From: Clostridium pasteurianum BC1 | Lineage (GTDB): Bacteria > Bacillota > Clostridia > Clostridiales > Clostridiaceae | Length of the DNA: 64,000 bases | Direction: 5' to 3' | Assembly (NCBI RefSeq): GCF_000389635.1 | Contig: NC_021182.1 | Coordinates: 4,926,708-4,990,707 of the forward strand | Shown here: one piece after another, positions 27,119-35,258 of the stretch | How the letters are laid out: each line of letters opens with the position of its first letter | Numbering within the stretch: position 1 is the stretch's first letter | Made by a program: the position numbers and the translations under genes | The notes under the pieces: generated by a model | Seen by the model: the letters and a program-made list of their open reading frames with translations, nothing else | Database searches by the model: none | What the model was told of the DNA's origin: nothing

Positions 27119-27241
27119 CTAAGCATCAGGTGGAGTTTTTATTCCATCTGATGCTTAGAAGTCGTTATCCAGGGACGTAGCCACTCTTTACTACCACTTT
27201 GAAGAAGATGGTAGTATTAGAGTGGATAGTCATCGGATAAA
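27119..27241. repeat. Hairpin repeat, copy A
   Basis: It has a hairpin (AAGCATCAG...CTGATGCTT) followed by a long imperfect stem. ATCCAGGGACGTAGCCACTC pairs back with GAGTGGATAGTCATCGGAT. The same order of sequences occurs at 55664-55948. A27193-T27212 in this copy is C55795-G55914 in the other, a compensatory pair change. It lies between gntP copy 2 and the dehydratase promoter. No gene is seen in 26996-27278. Confidence 0.65.
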
Positions 27242-27278
27242 TATTTATCCGACTATTTATCTCATATCATAAATGCTT

Positions 27279-28592
27279 TTATATAGCATTTAAAATCAAT
27301 ACACCTATTAAACCCATAACAGAAATTACAGTTTCAGCAACTGACCAAGACTTTATTGTTTCTCCTATACTAAGACCAAAATATTCCTTGAACATCCAAA
27401 ATCCCGGATCGTTTACATGGGAAAATATAACGCTGCCTGAACCTGTTGCTAATACCATTAAGGCTGGATTAACATGTGATGCAGCAACAAGTGGTAATAC
27501 AAGTCCCGCTGTAGTCAAAGATGCTACAGTAGCTGAACCTAAAGCAAGTCGTAATACAGCTGCAATAGTCCATGCTAAGATCAGCGGTGATATATTACTT
27601 CCTGCCATTATACTAGTTATATAATTGCCTACTCCACTATCTATAAGCACCTGCTTTAGGGCACCACCGCCTCCTATTATCAATAGTATCATAGCAATAC
27701 CGCTTGCTGACTCAGCTATATCTTTCATTAGCTCTTCCATTTTTTTACCTCTCATTAAACCCAAGGTAAACATAGCTACTATAACAGATATAAGCATAGC
27801 CATAACTGGACTACCTATAAACTCTAGAAAGTTTTTTATAGGCCATGTCTTAGGTATAACAATTTCACCTATAGCTGCAACTGCCATCAATATAGGAGGA
27901 ATTATAGCTGTTAAGACACTAGTTGAAAAACTTGGCATATCCTTTTCATCAATAATTTTTCCCTTAAACAAACCACCACTTGGCTTACTACCTTTTATTT
28001 TTACAAATTTGCCTAAAACAGGACCAGCAACTATTACTGTAGGTATGGCTATTATAAGACCATAAATCAAAATTGAACTGACACTTGCCCCATATATAGT
28101 TCCTATTGCTATAGGCCCTGGGTTAGGTGGCAAAAATCCATATGTAACAGATAGTGCAACTGCCATAGGCAATCCTATATATATAAGTGGCAATTCAGTA
28201 TATTCTGCAATAGAAACTGCTATTGGTATAAGTAATACAAATCCTACTTCATAAAACATAGCTATTCCTATAATAAATCCTGTAAGAACAACTGCCCACT
28301 GTATTCTCTTTACTCCAAACTTATTTATAAGACTTCTAGAAATTCTTTGCGCTGCACCAGAATCTGCTATAATTTTTCCAAACATTGCTCCAAAGCCTAT
28401 AACTAAGGATAAATGTCCCAAGGTACTACCAACACCATTTTGCACTGAATTTACTACTTTAACTGCAGGCATTCCCTCTAATATTCCAACAAATAAAGCT
28501 ACAATAATTAACGATATAAAAGCATTTAATTTAAACCTTATCATAAGTAATAATAACAATATTACTCCGATAACTACTATTAATAACGGCAT
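27279..28592 (-). CDS. gntP: Gluconate permease (GntP family), copy 2
   Basis: 437 residues with the same hallmarks as copy 1: FGAMFGKIIADSGAAQRI, LPPNPGPIAIG and SHVNDPGFWMFKEYF. The close similarity points to an in-place duplication flanking the dehydratase gene. It follows a long leader with its own GntR-type operator. It imports gluconate or a related sugar acid by proton symport. Confidence 0.9.
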   Translation of the reverse strand: MPLLIVVIGVILLLLLMIRFKLNAFISLIIVALFVGILEGMPAVKVVNSVQNGVGSTLGHLSLVIGFGAMFGKIIADSGAAQRISRSLINKFGVKRIQWAVVLTGFIIGIAMFYEVGFVLLIPIAVSIAEYTELPLIYIGLPMAVALSVTYGFLPPNPGPIAIGTIYGASVSSILIYGLIIAIPTVIVAGPVLGKFVKIKGSKPSGGLFKGKIIDEKDMPSFSTSVLTAIIPPILMAVAAIGEIVIPKTWPIKNFLEFIGSPVMAMLISVIVAMFTLGLMRGKKMEELMKDIAESASGIAMILLIIGGGGALKQVLIDSGVGNYITSIMAGSNISPLILAWTIAAVLRLALGSATVASLTTAGLVLPLVAASHVNPALMVLATGSGSVIFSHVNDPGFWMFKEYFGLSIGETIKSWSVAETVISVMGLIGVLILNAI

Positions 28593-29014
28593 AATTATCC
28601 CTCCAAAAATAATTCATTAGTTTTTAAATTTCTTTTATCATAGGCATTCTCTAACAAAATTGTATAAAAGCATGCAAATATGCACGTATAAAATAATGTT
28701 TGCCTCATATGTATCTAATGCTTAGTATTAAATATGTGAAAACAGTCTTTGTCTAAACTTATAATGTATTTCTTTATATATGTTGCACTCAATTATCTTC
28801 ATTAATAAAACAACTATTTTATTTAAACATCAACCATTAGCTAATATTAAATAATGGTATAATTTTAATTACAACTTACACATATTGTTATTTTATTAAC
28901 TAATAAAAATACAAGCAAATACTTTTAGCATGTCCATTTTCTAAATGATTTTATATTACTATTTGAATTGTCTTATTCTTTGAGATTGTCAATTTTCAAG
29001 TGTATATTATAGTA

Positions 29015-29053
29015 TTAAATATTTTCTAAACCTTTTCCCTTATTTTTAAACAT
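29015..29053 (-). CDS. Possible 12-codon leader peptide upstream of gntP copy 2
   Basis: ATG 29053 follows a strong GGAGGTG and reads MFKNKGKGLENI. It lies within the roughly 590-nt leader between the promoter at 29195-29223 and the permease gene. It is either a leader ORF or a remnant of a decayed gene. The rest of 28593-29262 shows no other gene. Confidence 0.3.
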   Translation of the reverse strand: MFKNKGKGLENI

Positions 29054-29173
29054 GAAAAATCACCTCCATCTCATTACTTATAATACAACTTTTAATAGTT
29101 TTTATTATAAAATCATCATTTTACCCATATATTAAGTATTATTTTGTCATATTTTTGTTATATAACAGATAAT

Positions 29174-29223
29174 TTGTATTACAAGTTCATTTATATGATA
29201 CCCTTGAAATAATCTTTAGTCAA
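29174..29223 (-). promoter_or_regulatory. Promoter and GntR-type operator of gntP copy 2
   Basis: TTGACT (29218-29223), 17 bp, TATCAT (29195-29200) on the minus strand, with the palindrome TTGTATTACAA at 29174-29184. The spacing from the -10 box is the same as before the dehydratase gene. Confidence 0.6.
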
Positions 29224-29262
29224 TATATTTTTTCATATTACAGAAATTAGTTCCATATAACA

Positions 29263-29301
29263 AAACATCCTTATAGTGTAATTAATACTATAAGGATGTT
29301 T
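29263..29301 (-). terminator. Terminator of the GntR gene
   Basis: AAACATCCTTATAGT...ACTATAAGGATGTTT, T-rich on both sides. Confidence 0.75.
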
Positions 29302-29318
29302 CATTATTGTTTTCATTT

Positions 29319-30005
29319 TCATAATATATTAAATTTATTTTTCTTTAAATCATTTAAAGTTCTTTGTGCATGCCTTCTTGCATAAATGGCCGCAAGTTCT
29401 GAATCTCTATTCTTTATTGACTCCAAAATAAGCTTATGCTCCGTAACTCCGCCCTTTGGTCCGAGATTTTCATATAAAAGCTTTTGATGGTATTTAAGTA
29501 CATTTCTCAATAATTTATTTACTTTGATAATTAATGAGTTATTAGTACCCTCAGAAATTTTAGTATGGAATTTAAGATCCTCTTCTGTAAACTTATTAAT
29601 ATCATCTTTATACATGACCATATTTTCGTAACATGCTTCCAACTCCTTTATTAAATCATCGCCACATCTCTCAGCACAAAATCTAGCTGATTCAGGCTCA
29701 GTAATTAATCTAAACTCTAGTATATCTACATAACTATCCATATCCAAAATGAGCATAGGAATTAGGCCATTCAAATATATTAAAGGAGTTAAATCATTTA
29801 CAAAAGTACCTCCACCTTGCTTCTTATTTATAATATTTAATGTTACTAATTTTTCCAAGGCTTCCCTTACAGAAACTCTACTTACATCTAATTCTTTTGC
29901 AAGTTGAGTTTCGGACATAATTTTTTGTCCAGATTTCCATTCACCACTAAATATTTTTTCTTCTATTTTTTCCAATACCTTATCGCTAGTCCTACCATCT
30001 TTCAT
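29319..30005 (-). CDS. GntR-family regulator, FadR/FCD subfamily
   Basis: 228 residues. The N-terminal winged HTH has MSETQLAKELDVSRVSVREALEKL. A helical FCD ligand domain follows, with metal-binding-type residues (EFRLITEPESARFCAERCG; EEDLKFHTKI; GGVTEHKLILESI). Sugar acids or other carboxylates are usual ligands. It lies inside the gluconate cluster and is the best candidate for the TTGTA-N-TACAA palindromes. Confidence 0.85.
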   Translation of the reverse strand: MKDGRTSDKVLEKIEEKIFSGEWKSGQKIMSETQLAKELDVSRVSVREALEKLVTLNIINKKQGGGTFVNDLTPLIYLNGLIPMLILDMDSYVDILEFRLITEPESARFCAERCGDDLIKELEACYENMVMYKDDINKFTEEDLKFHTKISEGTNNSLIIKVNKLLRNVLKYHQKLLYENLGPKGGVTEHKLILESIKNRDSELAAIYARRHAQRTLNDLKKNKFNIL

Positions 30006-30023
30006 AAAAATCTCCTACCTAAA

Positions 30024-30177
30024 CATCTGAAAATAAATAATAAATCAAAAATGTCACTTATATTTTATATCATTCAATGCAATAGGTTCTGACCATAGTG
30101 GTTCTATGGTCAGAACCTATTAACACAGTATACTTCAAAATATATCAGTCTATTGACTAGTTATTTCTTTAAAGATT
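30024..30177. repeat. 154-bp interspersed repeat, copy A
   Basis: It begins CATCTGAAAATAAATAA and ends ACTAGTTATTTCTTTAAAGA. The ends are imperfect inverted repeats. A perfect central hairpin AGGTTCTGACCATAG/CTATGGTCAGAACCT sits near 30087-30121. Copy B (61359-61512) has exactly the same length. Both lie about 20-50 bp upstream of a leftward gene's start, in the same orientation. Confidence 0.75.
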
Positions 30178-30204
30178 ACTTATATTAAAATCTATATAAC
30201 AAAA

Positions 30205-31224
30205 TTATCTTTGAACGCTGCCAGAAGTATTTCCTTTTACAAGAGCCATTATCTCATCTTCTGTACAAATATTAAAGTCTCCCTCTATAGTGTGCTTAAA
30301 TACACCTGATGCAACTCCAAATTCTAAAGCATCTTTGTAATCTACTCCATTAGCTAATTTATAAATTAACCCAGCAGCAAAGGCATCTCCTGTACCAACC
30401 CTATCTTGTATTGTAAAATCGTACTTATTGGATTGATATAATTCCTCTCCGTTGTAAATCAAAGCAGAAAGTGCATTATTATCTGCTGAATAATTTTCTC
30501 TTAAAGTAGTTACCATATACTTTATATTAAACCTTTTTTTCATATTTGAAAATGTCTTTTTGAATTTTTCTAAATCTACTCCTTGTTTTGCAAAGTCAGC
30601 GATCTCGTGTTTACCGCCTTCTTCTTCACTACTTAGCCATCCAAAACAAACATCAATATCATTTATAAATCTTGAAATTACACTTTCAAATTTATCATAA
30701 CTCCAAAGTTTAGCTCTATAATTCAGATCTACACTTATATGTACACCTTTTTTCTTAGCATACTCAACAGCTTTTTCCACCAATAGTATACACTTTTCTC
30801 CAAGTGCTGGAGTTATACCAGAAAGATGAAACCATTCTGCATCTTTAAATACTTCTTCAAAATCTATATCATTTACATCTATATCACAAATTGCAGAATA
30901 TTTTCTATCATATACAACTCTAGATGGCCTAACAGATGTGCCTTTTTCAAGGAAATATATACCTATTCTATCTCCGCCTCTGGCAATATAATCTGTCTTT
31001 ACTCCATAATTTCTTACAAAATTTAAAGCGCTATCTCCGATTTCATTATCTGGAAGTTTAGTTAGAAAATATGACTCCATACCCATATTAGCTAAAAAGA
31101 CTGCTATATTAGCTTCTGCTCCTCCATATATTGCATCAAAAGACTTAGCTTGAGCAAATCTACTATGGCCAGGTGTAGTAAGCCTTAATAATAATTCGCC
31201 CATAGTTACTACTTTCTTTGCCAT
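30205..31224 (-). CDS. kdgK: 2-keto-3-deoxygluconate kinase (PfkB/ribokinase family)
   Basis: About 339 residues from ATG 31224 (SD AGGAGG, 8 bases). The PfkB N-terminal glycine block is YGGAEANIAVFLANMG. The catalytic block is DRVGTGDAFAAGLIYKL with the Asp base. Adjacent to KDPG aldolase, it phosphorylates KDG to KDPG. The two genes are 19 bp apart. Confidence 0.88.
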   Translation of the reverse strand: MAKKVVTMGELLLRLTTPGHSRFAQAKSFDAIYGGAEANIAVFLANMGMESYFLTKLPDNEIGDSALNFVRNYGVKTDYIARGGDRIGIYFLEKGTSVRPSRVVYDRKYSAICDIDVNDIDFEEVFKDAEWFHLSGITPALGEKCILLVEKAVEYAKKKGVHISVDLNYRAKLWSYDKFESVISRFINDIDVCFGWLSSEEEGGKHEIADFAKQGVDLEKFKKTFSNMKKRFNIKYMVTTLRENYSADNNALSALIYNGEELYQSNKYDFTIQDRVGTGDAFAAGLIYKLANGVDYKDALEFGVASGVFKHTIEGDFNICTEDEIMALVKGNTSGSVQR

Positions 31225-31243
31225 AAGCACACCTCCTTTAATA

Positions 31244-31888
31244 TTAATTTCTAGCGGCTCTTACCTTTTCAACAAATTTCTTTGCAGTTTCTGTAATTAG
31301 TTCATAGTTTCCTGTTTTTGCTCCTTCTATAAGCTGTCCACCAACACCAACAGCAATACATCCATTTTTAATCCATTGATCTACATTTTCCAAACTAACC
31401 CCACCAGTTGGCATAATTGGAATTTGTGGTAATGGCGCTTTTACATTTTTAACCATACTTGGTCCAAAAGCGCTTCCAGGAAATAATTTTATAATATCTG
31501 TACCAGCTTCTAATGCTTTTATCATCTCTGTTATTGTCATACAACCAGCCATATAAGGAATTTGATATCTGTTGCAAAGTTTTGCAGATTCTAAATCAAA
31601 TCCAGGACTAACAATGTATTGTGCACCAGCTAATATTGCTATTCTTGCAGTTTCACTGTCAAGTACAGTTCCTGCACCAACAATTAATTCTTCTTTTGAA
31701 AACTTATTTTTTAGAGAAGTTATTACCTTATCTGCTCCAGGTACTGTAAAAGTGACTTCAATAGCAGATATTCCACCCTCTATACAAGCTTTTGAAATTT
31801 TTACAGCTTCATCTTCACTTTCTGCTCTTACTACCGCTACTACTCCAACTTCTTCAATTCTTGCTAATGTATTAAACTTTTCAATCAT
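31244..31888 (-). CDS. eda: 2-keto-3-deoxy-6-phosphogluconate aldolase
   Basis: 214 residues, TIM-barrel class I aldolase. VEVTFTVPGADKVI and GAGTVLD are family marks, and PGFDLE and IKLFPGSAFGPS hold the phosphate-binding and Schiff-base Lys (IIKLFP). It splits KDPG to pyruvate and glyceraldehyde-3-phosphate. It is first of the eda-kdgK operon. Confidence 0.92.
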   Translation of the reverse strand: MIEKFNTLARIEEVGVVAVVRAESEDEAVKISKACIEGGISAIEVTFTVPGADKVITSLKNKFSKEELIVGAGTVLDSETARIAILAGAQYIVSPGFDLESAKLCNRYQIPYMAGCMTITEMIKALEAGTDIIKLFPGSAFGPSMVKNVKAPLPQIPIMPTGGVSLENVDQWIKNGCIAVGVGGQLIEGAKTGNYELITETAKKFVEKVRAARN

Positions 31889-31969
31889 TTTATAAATCCT
31901 CCTAATAATTAAATTTCTACAGAATAAATTTTTAATTTAAATATACCACAATTAAATCTTACATATTTC

Positions 31970-32003
31970 ATTATACAAAATTATGTTTCATACTGCAAAA
32001 CAT
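31970..32003 (-). promoter_or_regulatory. Promoter of eda-kdgK with an inverted repeat
   Basis: TTGCAG (31993-31998), 17 bp, TATAAT (31970-31975) on the minus strand. ATGTTT...AAACAT (31983-32003) overlaps the -35 region and is a possible IclR-protein site. Confidence 0.55.
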
Positions 32004-32177
32004 TTTTTTATTGAAAACTCATATTTATTTATTAATTATAGATATATATTTTACTGAACTACCATATATTAATACTAAATCCAATGACATACTATAAATT
32101 ATATACCAATTTTTTTTATTTTTCTATTAATTAAAGCTATTCATACGTGCCTATGTAATTTGTATTAATAATGCTGA

Positions 32178-32939
32178 TTAAATTCTATATCCAAGCTCCT
32201 GTGATATTTTATTAGCATATCCTGTTATTAATTTTGAAAATTCCTTTATTTTTTCTTCTTTAAAGCTTATTATAGATCCCGAAATACTAATTGCACCACA
32301 TACTTGACCTCTGTAATCCAATATGGGACTAGCAATACACCTTATTCCAATTTCATTTTCTTGTTCATCAATAGCATACCCCTGCTTCTCAATTATACCT
32401 AAATTTCCTTTAAATTTATCAAAGTCAACTACAGTATTTTCGGTTAATTTTTCTATATTACTGTTCTCCCAAATAAAATTCACCTCATCATCAGTCATAT
32501 AAGATAACATAGCCTTACCTACTGCTGTACAATACACCGGACTCCTCTTACCAATTCTTGAATACATTCTTATTGGATTTTGTGATTCCACTTTGGCTAT
32601 ATATACAATTTCAGTACCTTCCCTTACCACTAAATGTATTACCTCATTAGTTTTTTCCATAAGTTCCTGAAGTAATGGCCTAGCTACAGTAACTATATTC
32701 ATTTTCTCTACTTTCTTACTTCCAAGTTCAAATAATTTTAAAGTCAACTTATATCTATTAGTATCTTCATCCTGTTCAACGTAATCTTTGATCATTAAAG
32801 TGTTTAAAAGTCTATGTACTGTGCTCTTATGAAGATTTACTTTTTCACTAATTTCAGTTATCCCTAGTCCATTTTCATAATCTGATAATACTTCTAAAAT
32901 TGATAAAGTTCTTTCTACCGATTGTACTACTTCTTGCAT
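32178..32939 (-). CDS. IclR-family regulator (KdgR-like by context)
   Basis: About 253 residues from ATG 32939 (SD AAGGGA). The HTH is LGITEISEKVNLHKSTVHRLLNTL. The effector domain has YCTAVGKAMLSYM and GIRCIASPILDYRGQVCGAISISG. It is upstream of eda-kdgK in the same direction, with 289 bp between. Control of that operon by KDG or a similar acid is inferred from context. Confidence 0.85.
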   Translation of the reverse strand: MQEVVQSVERTLSILEVLSDYENGLGITEISEKVNLHKSTVHRLLNTLMIKDYVEQDEDTNRYKLTLKLFELGSKKVEKMNIVTVARPLLQELMEKTNEVIHLVVREGTEIVYIAKVESQNPIRMYSRIGKRSPVYCTAVGKAMLSYMTDDEVNFIWENSNIEKLTENTVVDFDKFKGNLGIIEKQGYAIDEQENEIGIRCIASPILDYRGQVCGAISISGSIISFKEEKIKEFSKLITGYANKISQELGYRI

Positions 32940-33150
32940 ATCTTCACTTCCCTTCATTTATACAATAAATATAATATATTTAATTGTCAACTTTCTACTT
33001 AATCCTTTAATTAATAATATTGTTAATAACATATTTCTTATAATTTCTTCAAATAAGTTAATTTTCGTATAAATACTTTAATAAGACTAATTTACATCAT
33101 TCTAGATATTATTTTCTTTAAATATTATGCAAAATTTTTGTTTTTTATAC

Positions 33151-33180
33151 TTTGACTTTCTTTGACCTATAGTATATTAT
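33151..33180 (+). promoter_or_regulatory. CtsR box and promoter of hsp18
   Basis: TTTGACTTTCTTTGACC (33151-33167) is, on the other strand, the CtsR direct repeat GGTCAAA-N3-AGTCAAA. It overlaps a promoter TTGACT (33152-33157), 17 bp, TATTAT (33175-33180). Derepression on heat or protein stress is expected. Confidence 0.75.
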
Positions 33181-33254
33181 AAAGATGTACTCAAGGAAAG
33201 CAATAATGAGCTTCCCTTTTATATAAAATTTATAAAAACCGAGGAGGTTATATT

Positions 33255-33695
33255 ATGTTTGATATGGTTCCTTTTAGAAGAAACAATGGCGTTACAAGAA
33301 CAGGTTCTGCTTTTGATGATTTATTTAATAATTTTTTAGGTGATAATTTCTTCTCTCCTTCAATGATGAATACTACTGGCTTCAAAGTAGATTTAAAGGA
33401 AGATGAAAATGCCTATACTTTAGAAGCTGATTTACCAGGAGTTAAAAAAGATGACATTGCCTTAGATTATGAAAATAACTATTTGACTATTTCTGCAAAG
33501 CGAGATGAAACAATAGAAAATAAAGAAGATAATTATGTAAGACGTGAAAGAAGATATGGCCAATTCAAAAGAAGTTTTTATGTAGATAATGTTAATGAAT
33601 CTGCCGTAGATGCTTACTTTGTTGATGGAGTTTTAAAAGTAACATTACCAAAAAAAGATAAAGGTATTGAAAAGAAAAAAATAGATATTCACTAA
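33255..33695 (+). CDS. hsp18: Small heat shock protein Hsp20/Hsp18
   Basis: 146 residues. The alpha-crystallin domain spans about residues 43-135 (FKVDLKEDENAYTLEADLPG, then YLTISAKR and DGVLKVTLPK). The N-terminal arm has SAFDDLFNNFLGDNFF. It is a cytoplasmic holdase that keeps unfolded proteins soluble. A clear SD (GAGGAGG), a CtsR box upstream and a terminator downstream make it a stand-alone unit. Confidence 0.92.
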   Translation: MFDMVPFRRNNGVTRTGSAFDDLFNNFLGDNFFSPSMMNTTGFKVDLKEDENAYTLEADLPGVKKDDIALDYENNYLTISAKRDETIENKEDNYVRRERRYGQFKRSFYVDNVNESAVDAYFVDGVLKVTLPKKDKGIEKKKIDIH

Positions 33696-33698
33696 AAA

Positions 33699-33736
33699 AA
33701 TCAGCAGAAGTAAAACTTTACTTCTGCTGATCTTTT
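33699..33736. terminator. Terminator of hsp18
   Basis: A perfect ATCAGCAGAAGTAAA stem (33700-33714 with 33718-33732) has an A-rich left and T-rich right flank. Confidence 0.85.
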
Positions 33737-33903
33737 ATTAGAACTAATTTATTTTACACAACTATTGATAAAGTTATATCGTAATACTTATCCACTTGTT
33801 AATAATTAAATTTATTAACAATGATACTAGAAATATTATGCACATATCCACATATATTTTTATTAATAGTCATTATTTTTGTGCATAACTTTTAAAATAA
33901 TTT

Positions 33904-35235
33904 TTATTCTTCCCTGTGGATAATATCCAGCCTTCCAAATTTACTAAACTGACCAAGCCAAGCAAGCTTTACTGTTCCTGTAGGACCATTTCTCTGTTTT
34001 GCAATAATGCATTCTGCCACATTTTTTTCTTCTGTTTCTTTGTTATAATACTCGTCTCTATATAAAAACATAACAAGGTCTGCATCCTGCTCTATAGATC
34101 CTGATTCTCTAAGGTCTGAAAGCATTGGCCTATGATCTGTTCTCTGCTCAGGTGCACGTGATAGCTGGGAAAGGGCAATAACAGGGCACTGCATTTCTTT
34201 TGCCAAAGCTTTAATAGATCTTGATATCTCTGATACCTCCTGTTGTCTGCTTTCTCCACTTCCGGACATAAGCTGAAGATAATCTATTATTATCATATCT
34301 ATTCCATGCTCTATTTTTATCCTTCTACACTTAGAGCGCATTTCCATCACAGATATTCCCGCAGTATCATCTATATAAATTTTTGCTTCTGCTAAGGGTC
34401 CTGATGCCCTAGCTATATTATCCCAATCACTGTCCTCAAGATTTCCCGTTCTAAGTTTTAGCATATCGACATTTGCCTCAGAACATAAAAGTTTATACGC
34501 TAATTGCTCCTTTGACATTTCCAGTGAAAACATTACTATACTCTTAGCAGATCTAAGTGCTGCATACTCTGCTAAGTTAAGTGCAAAAGTTGTTTTTCCC
34601 ATAGAAGGTCTGGCTGCAATAAGAATCATATCACCCCTTTGAAAACCAGATGTCTTTGCATCCAATTCAGGAAATCCAGAAGGAACGCCAGTTACCTCTC
34701 CCTTATTATTATAAAGTCTTTCAATTTCTAAAAATCCTCTTTCCAAAACTGCACTTAAAGCTTCAAAATCACTACTTACCGTATTTTGTGCTATGTCAAA
34801 TATTTTCTTTTCTGCTGAATCCAAAACCTTTGGAACATCATCTTGCTGATTATAACTTTCCTCAATAATTTCAGTTGAAGATTTTATTAGTCTTCTTAAA
34901 ATAGACTTTTCCTTTACTATATCTATGTAAGATGTTAAATTTGCTGTGGAGGGTACTGAATTACAAATCTCTGTAATGTAGGTAATTCCTCCTGCCCCTT
35001 CAAGTCTTTCTGTAGATCTTAAATGTTCAATAAGAGTTATCATATCTACTGGAATATCCCTTTGATAAAGGTCTATTATAGCACTGAAAATTAATTTGTG
35101 ATTTTCTCTGTAAAAATCATCACCTCTTAAAACTTCTGCTGCATCGGCTATAGAGGTTTTGTCTAATATCATAGATCCTAGTACGGATTGTTCTGCTTCT
35201 ATATTTTGCGGTAAACTCCTAAGAGGTGCTGCCAT
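33904..35235 (-). CDS. dnaB: Replicative DNA helicase DnaB
   Basis: 443 residues. The N-terminal DnaB domain (PQNIEAEQSVLGSMILD) and the RecA-like C-domain are complete. Walker A is AARPSMGKTTFAL, Walker B is IIIDYLQLM, and VIALSQLSR and SDLRESGSIEQDADLV are further hallmarks. It unwinds DNA at the fork. It is last of the leftward DUF2232-gdpP-rplI-lonC-dnaB run, as in other clostridia. Confidence 0.95.
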   Translation of the reverse strand: MAAPLRSLPQNIEAEQSVLGSMILDKTSIADAAEVLRGDDFYRENHKLIFSAIIDLYQRDIPVDMITLIEHLRSTERLEGAGGITYITEICNSVPSTANLTSYIDIVKEKSILRRLIKSSTEIIEESYNQQDDVPKVLDSAEKKIFDIAQNTVSSDFEALSAVLERGFLEIERLYNNKGEVTGVPSGFPELDAKTSGFQRGDMILIAARPSMGKTTFALNLAEYAALRSAKSIVMFSLEMSKEQLAYKLLCSEANVDMLKLRTGNLEDSDWDNIARASGPLAEAKIYIDDTAGISVMEMRSKCRRIKIEHGIDMIIIDYLQLMSGSGESRQQEVSEISRSIKALAKEMQCPVIALSQLSRAPEQRTDHRPMLSDLRESGSIEQDADLVMFLYRDEYYNKETEEKNVAECIIAKQRNGPTGTVKLAWLGQFSKFGRLDIIHREE

Positions 35236-35258
35236 TTATATCATCTCTCCTATGTTTT

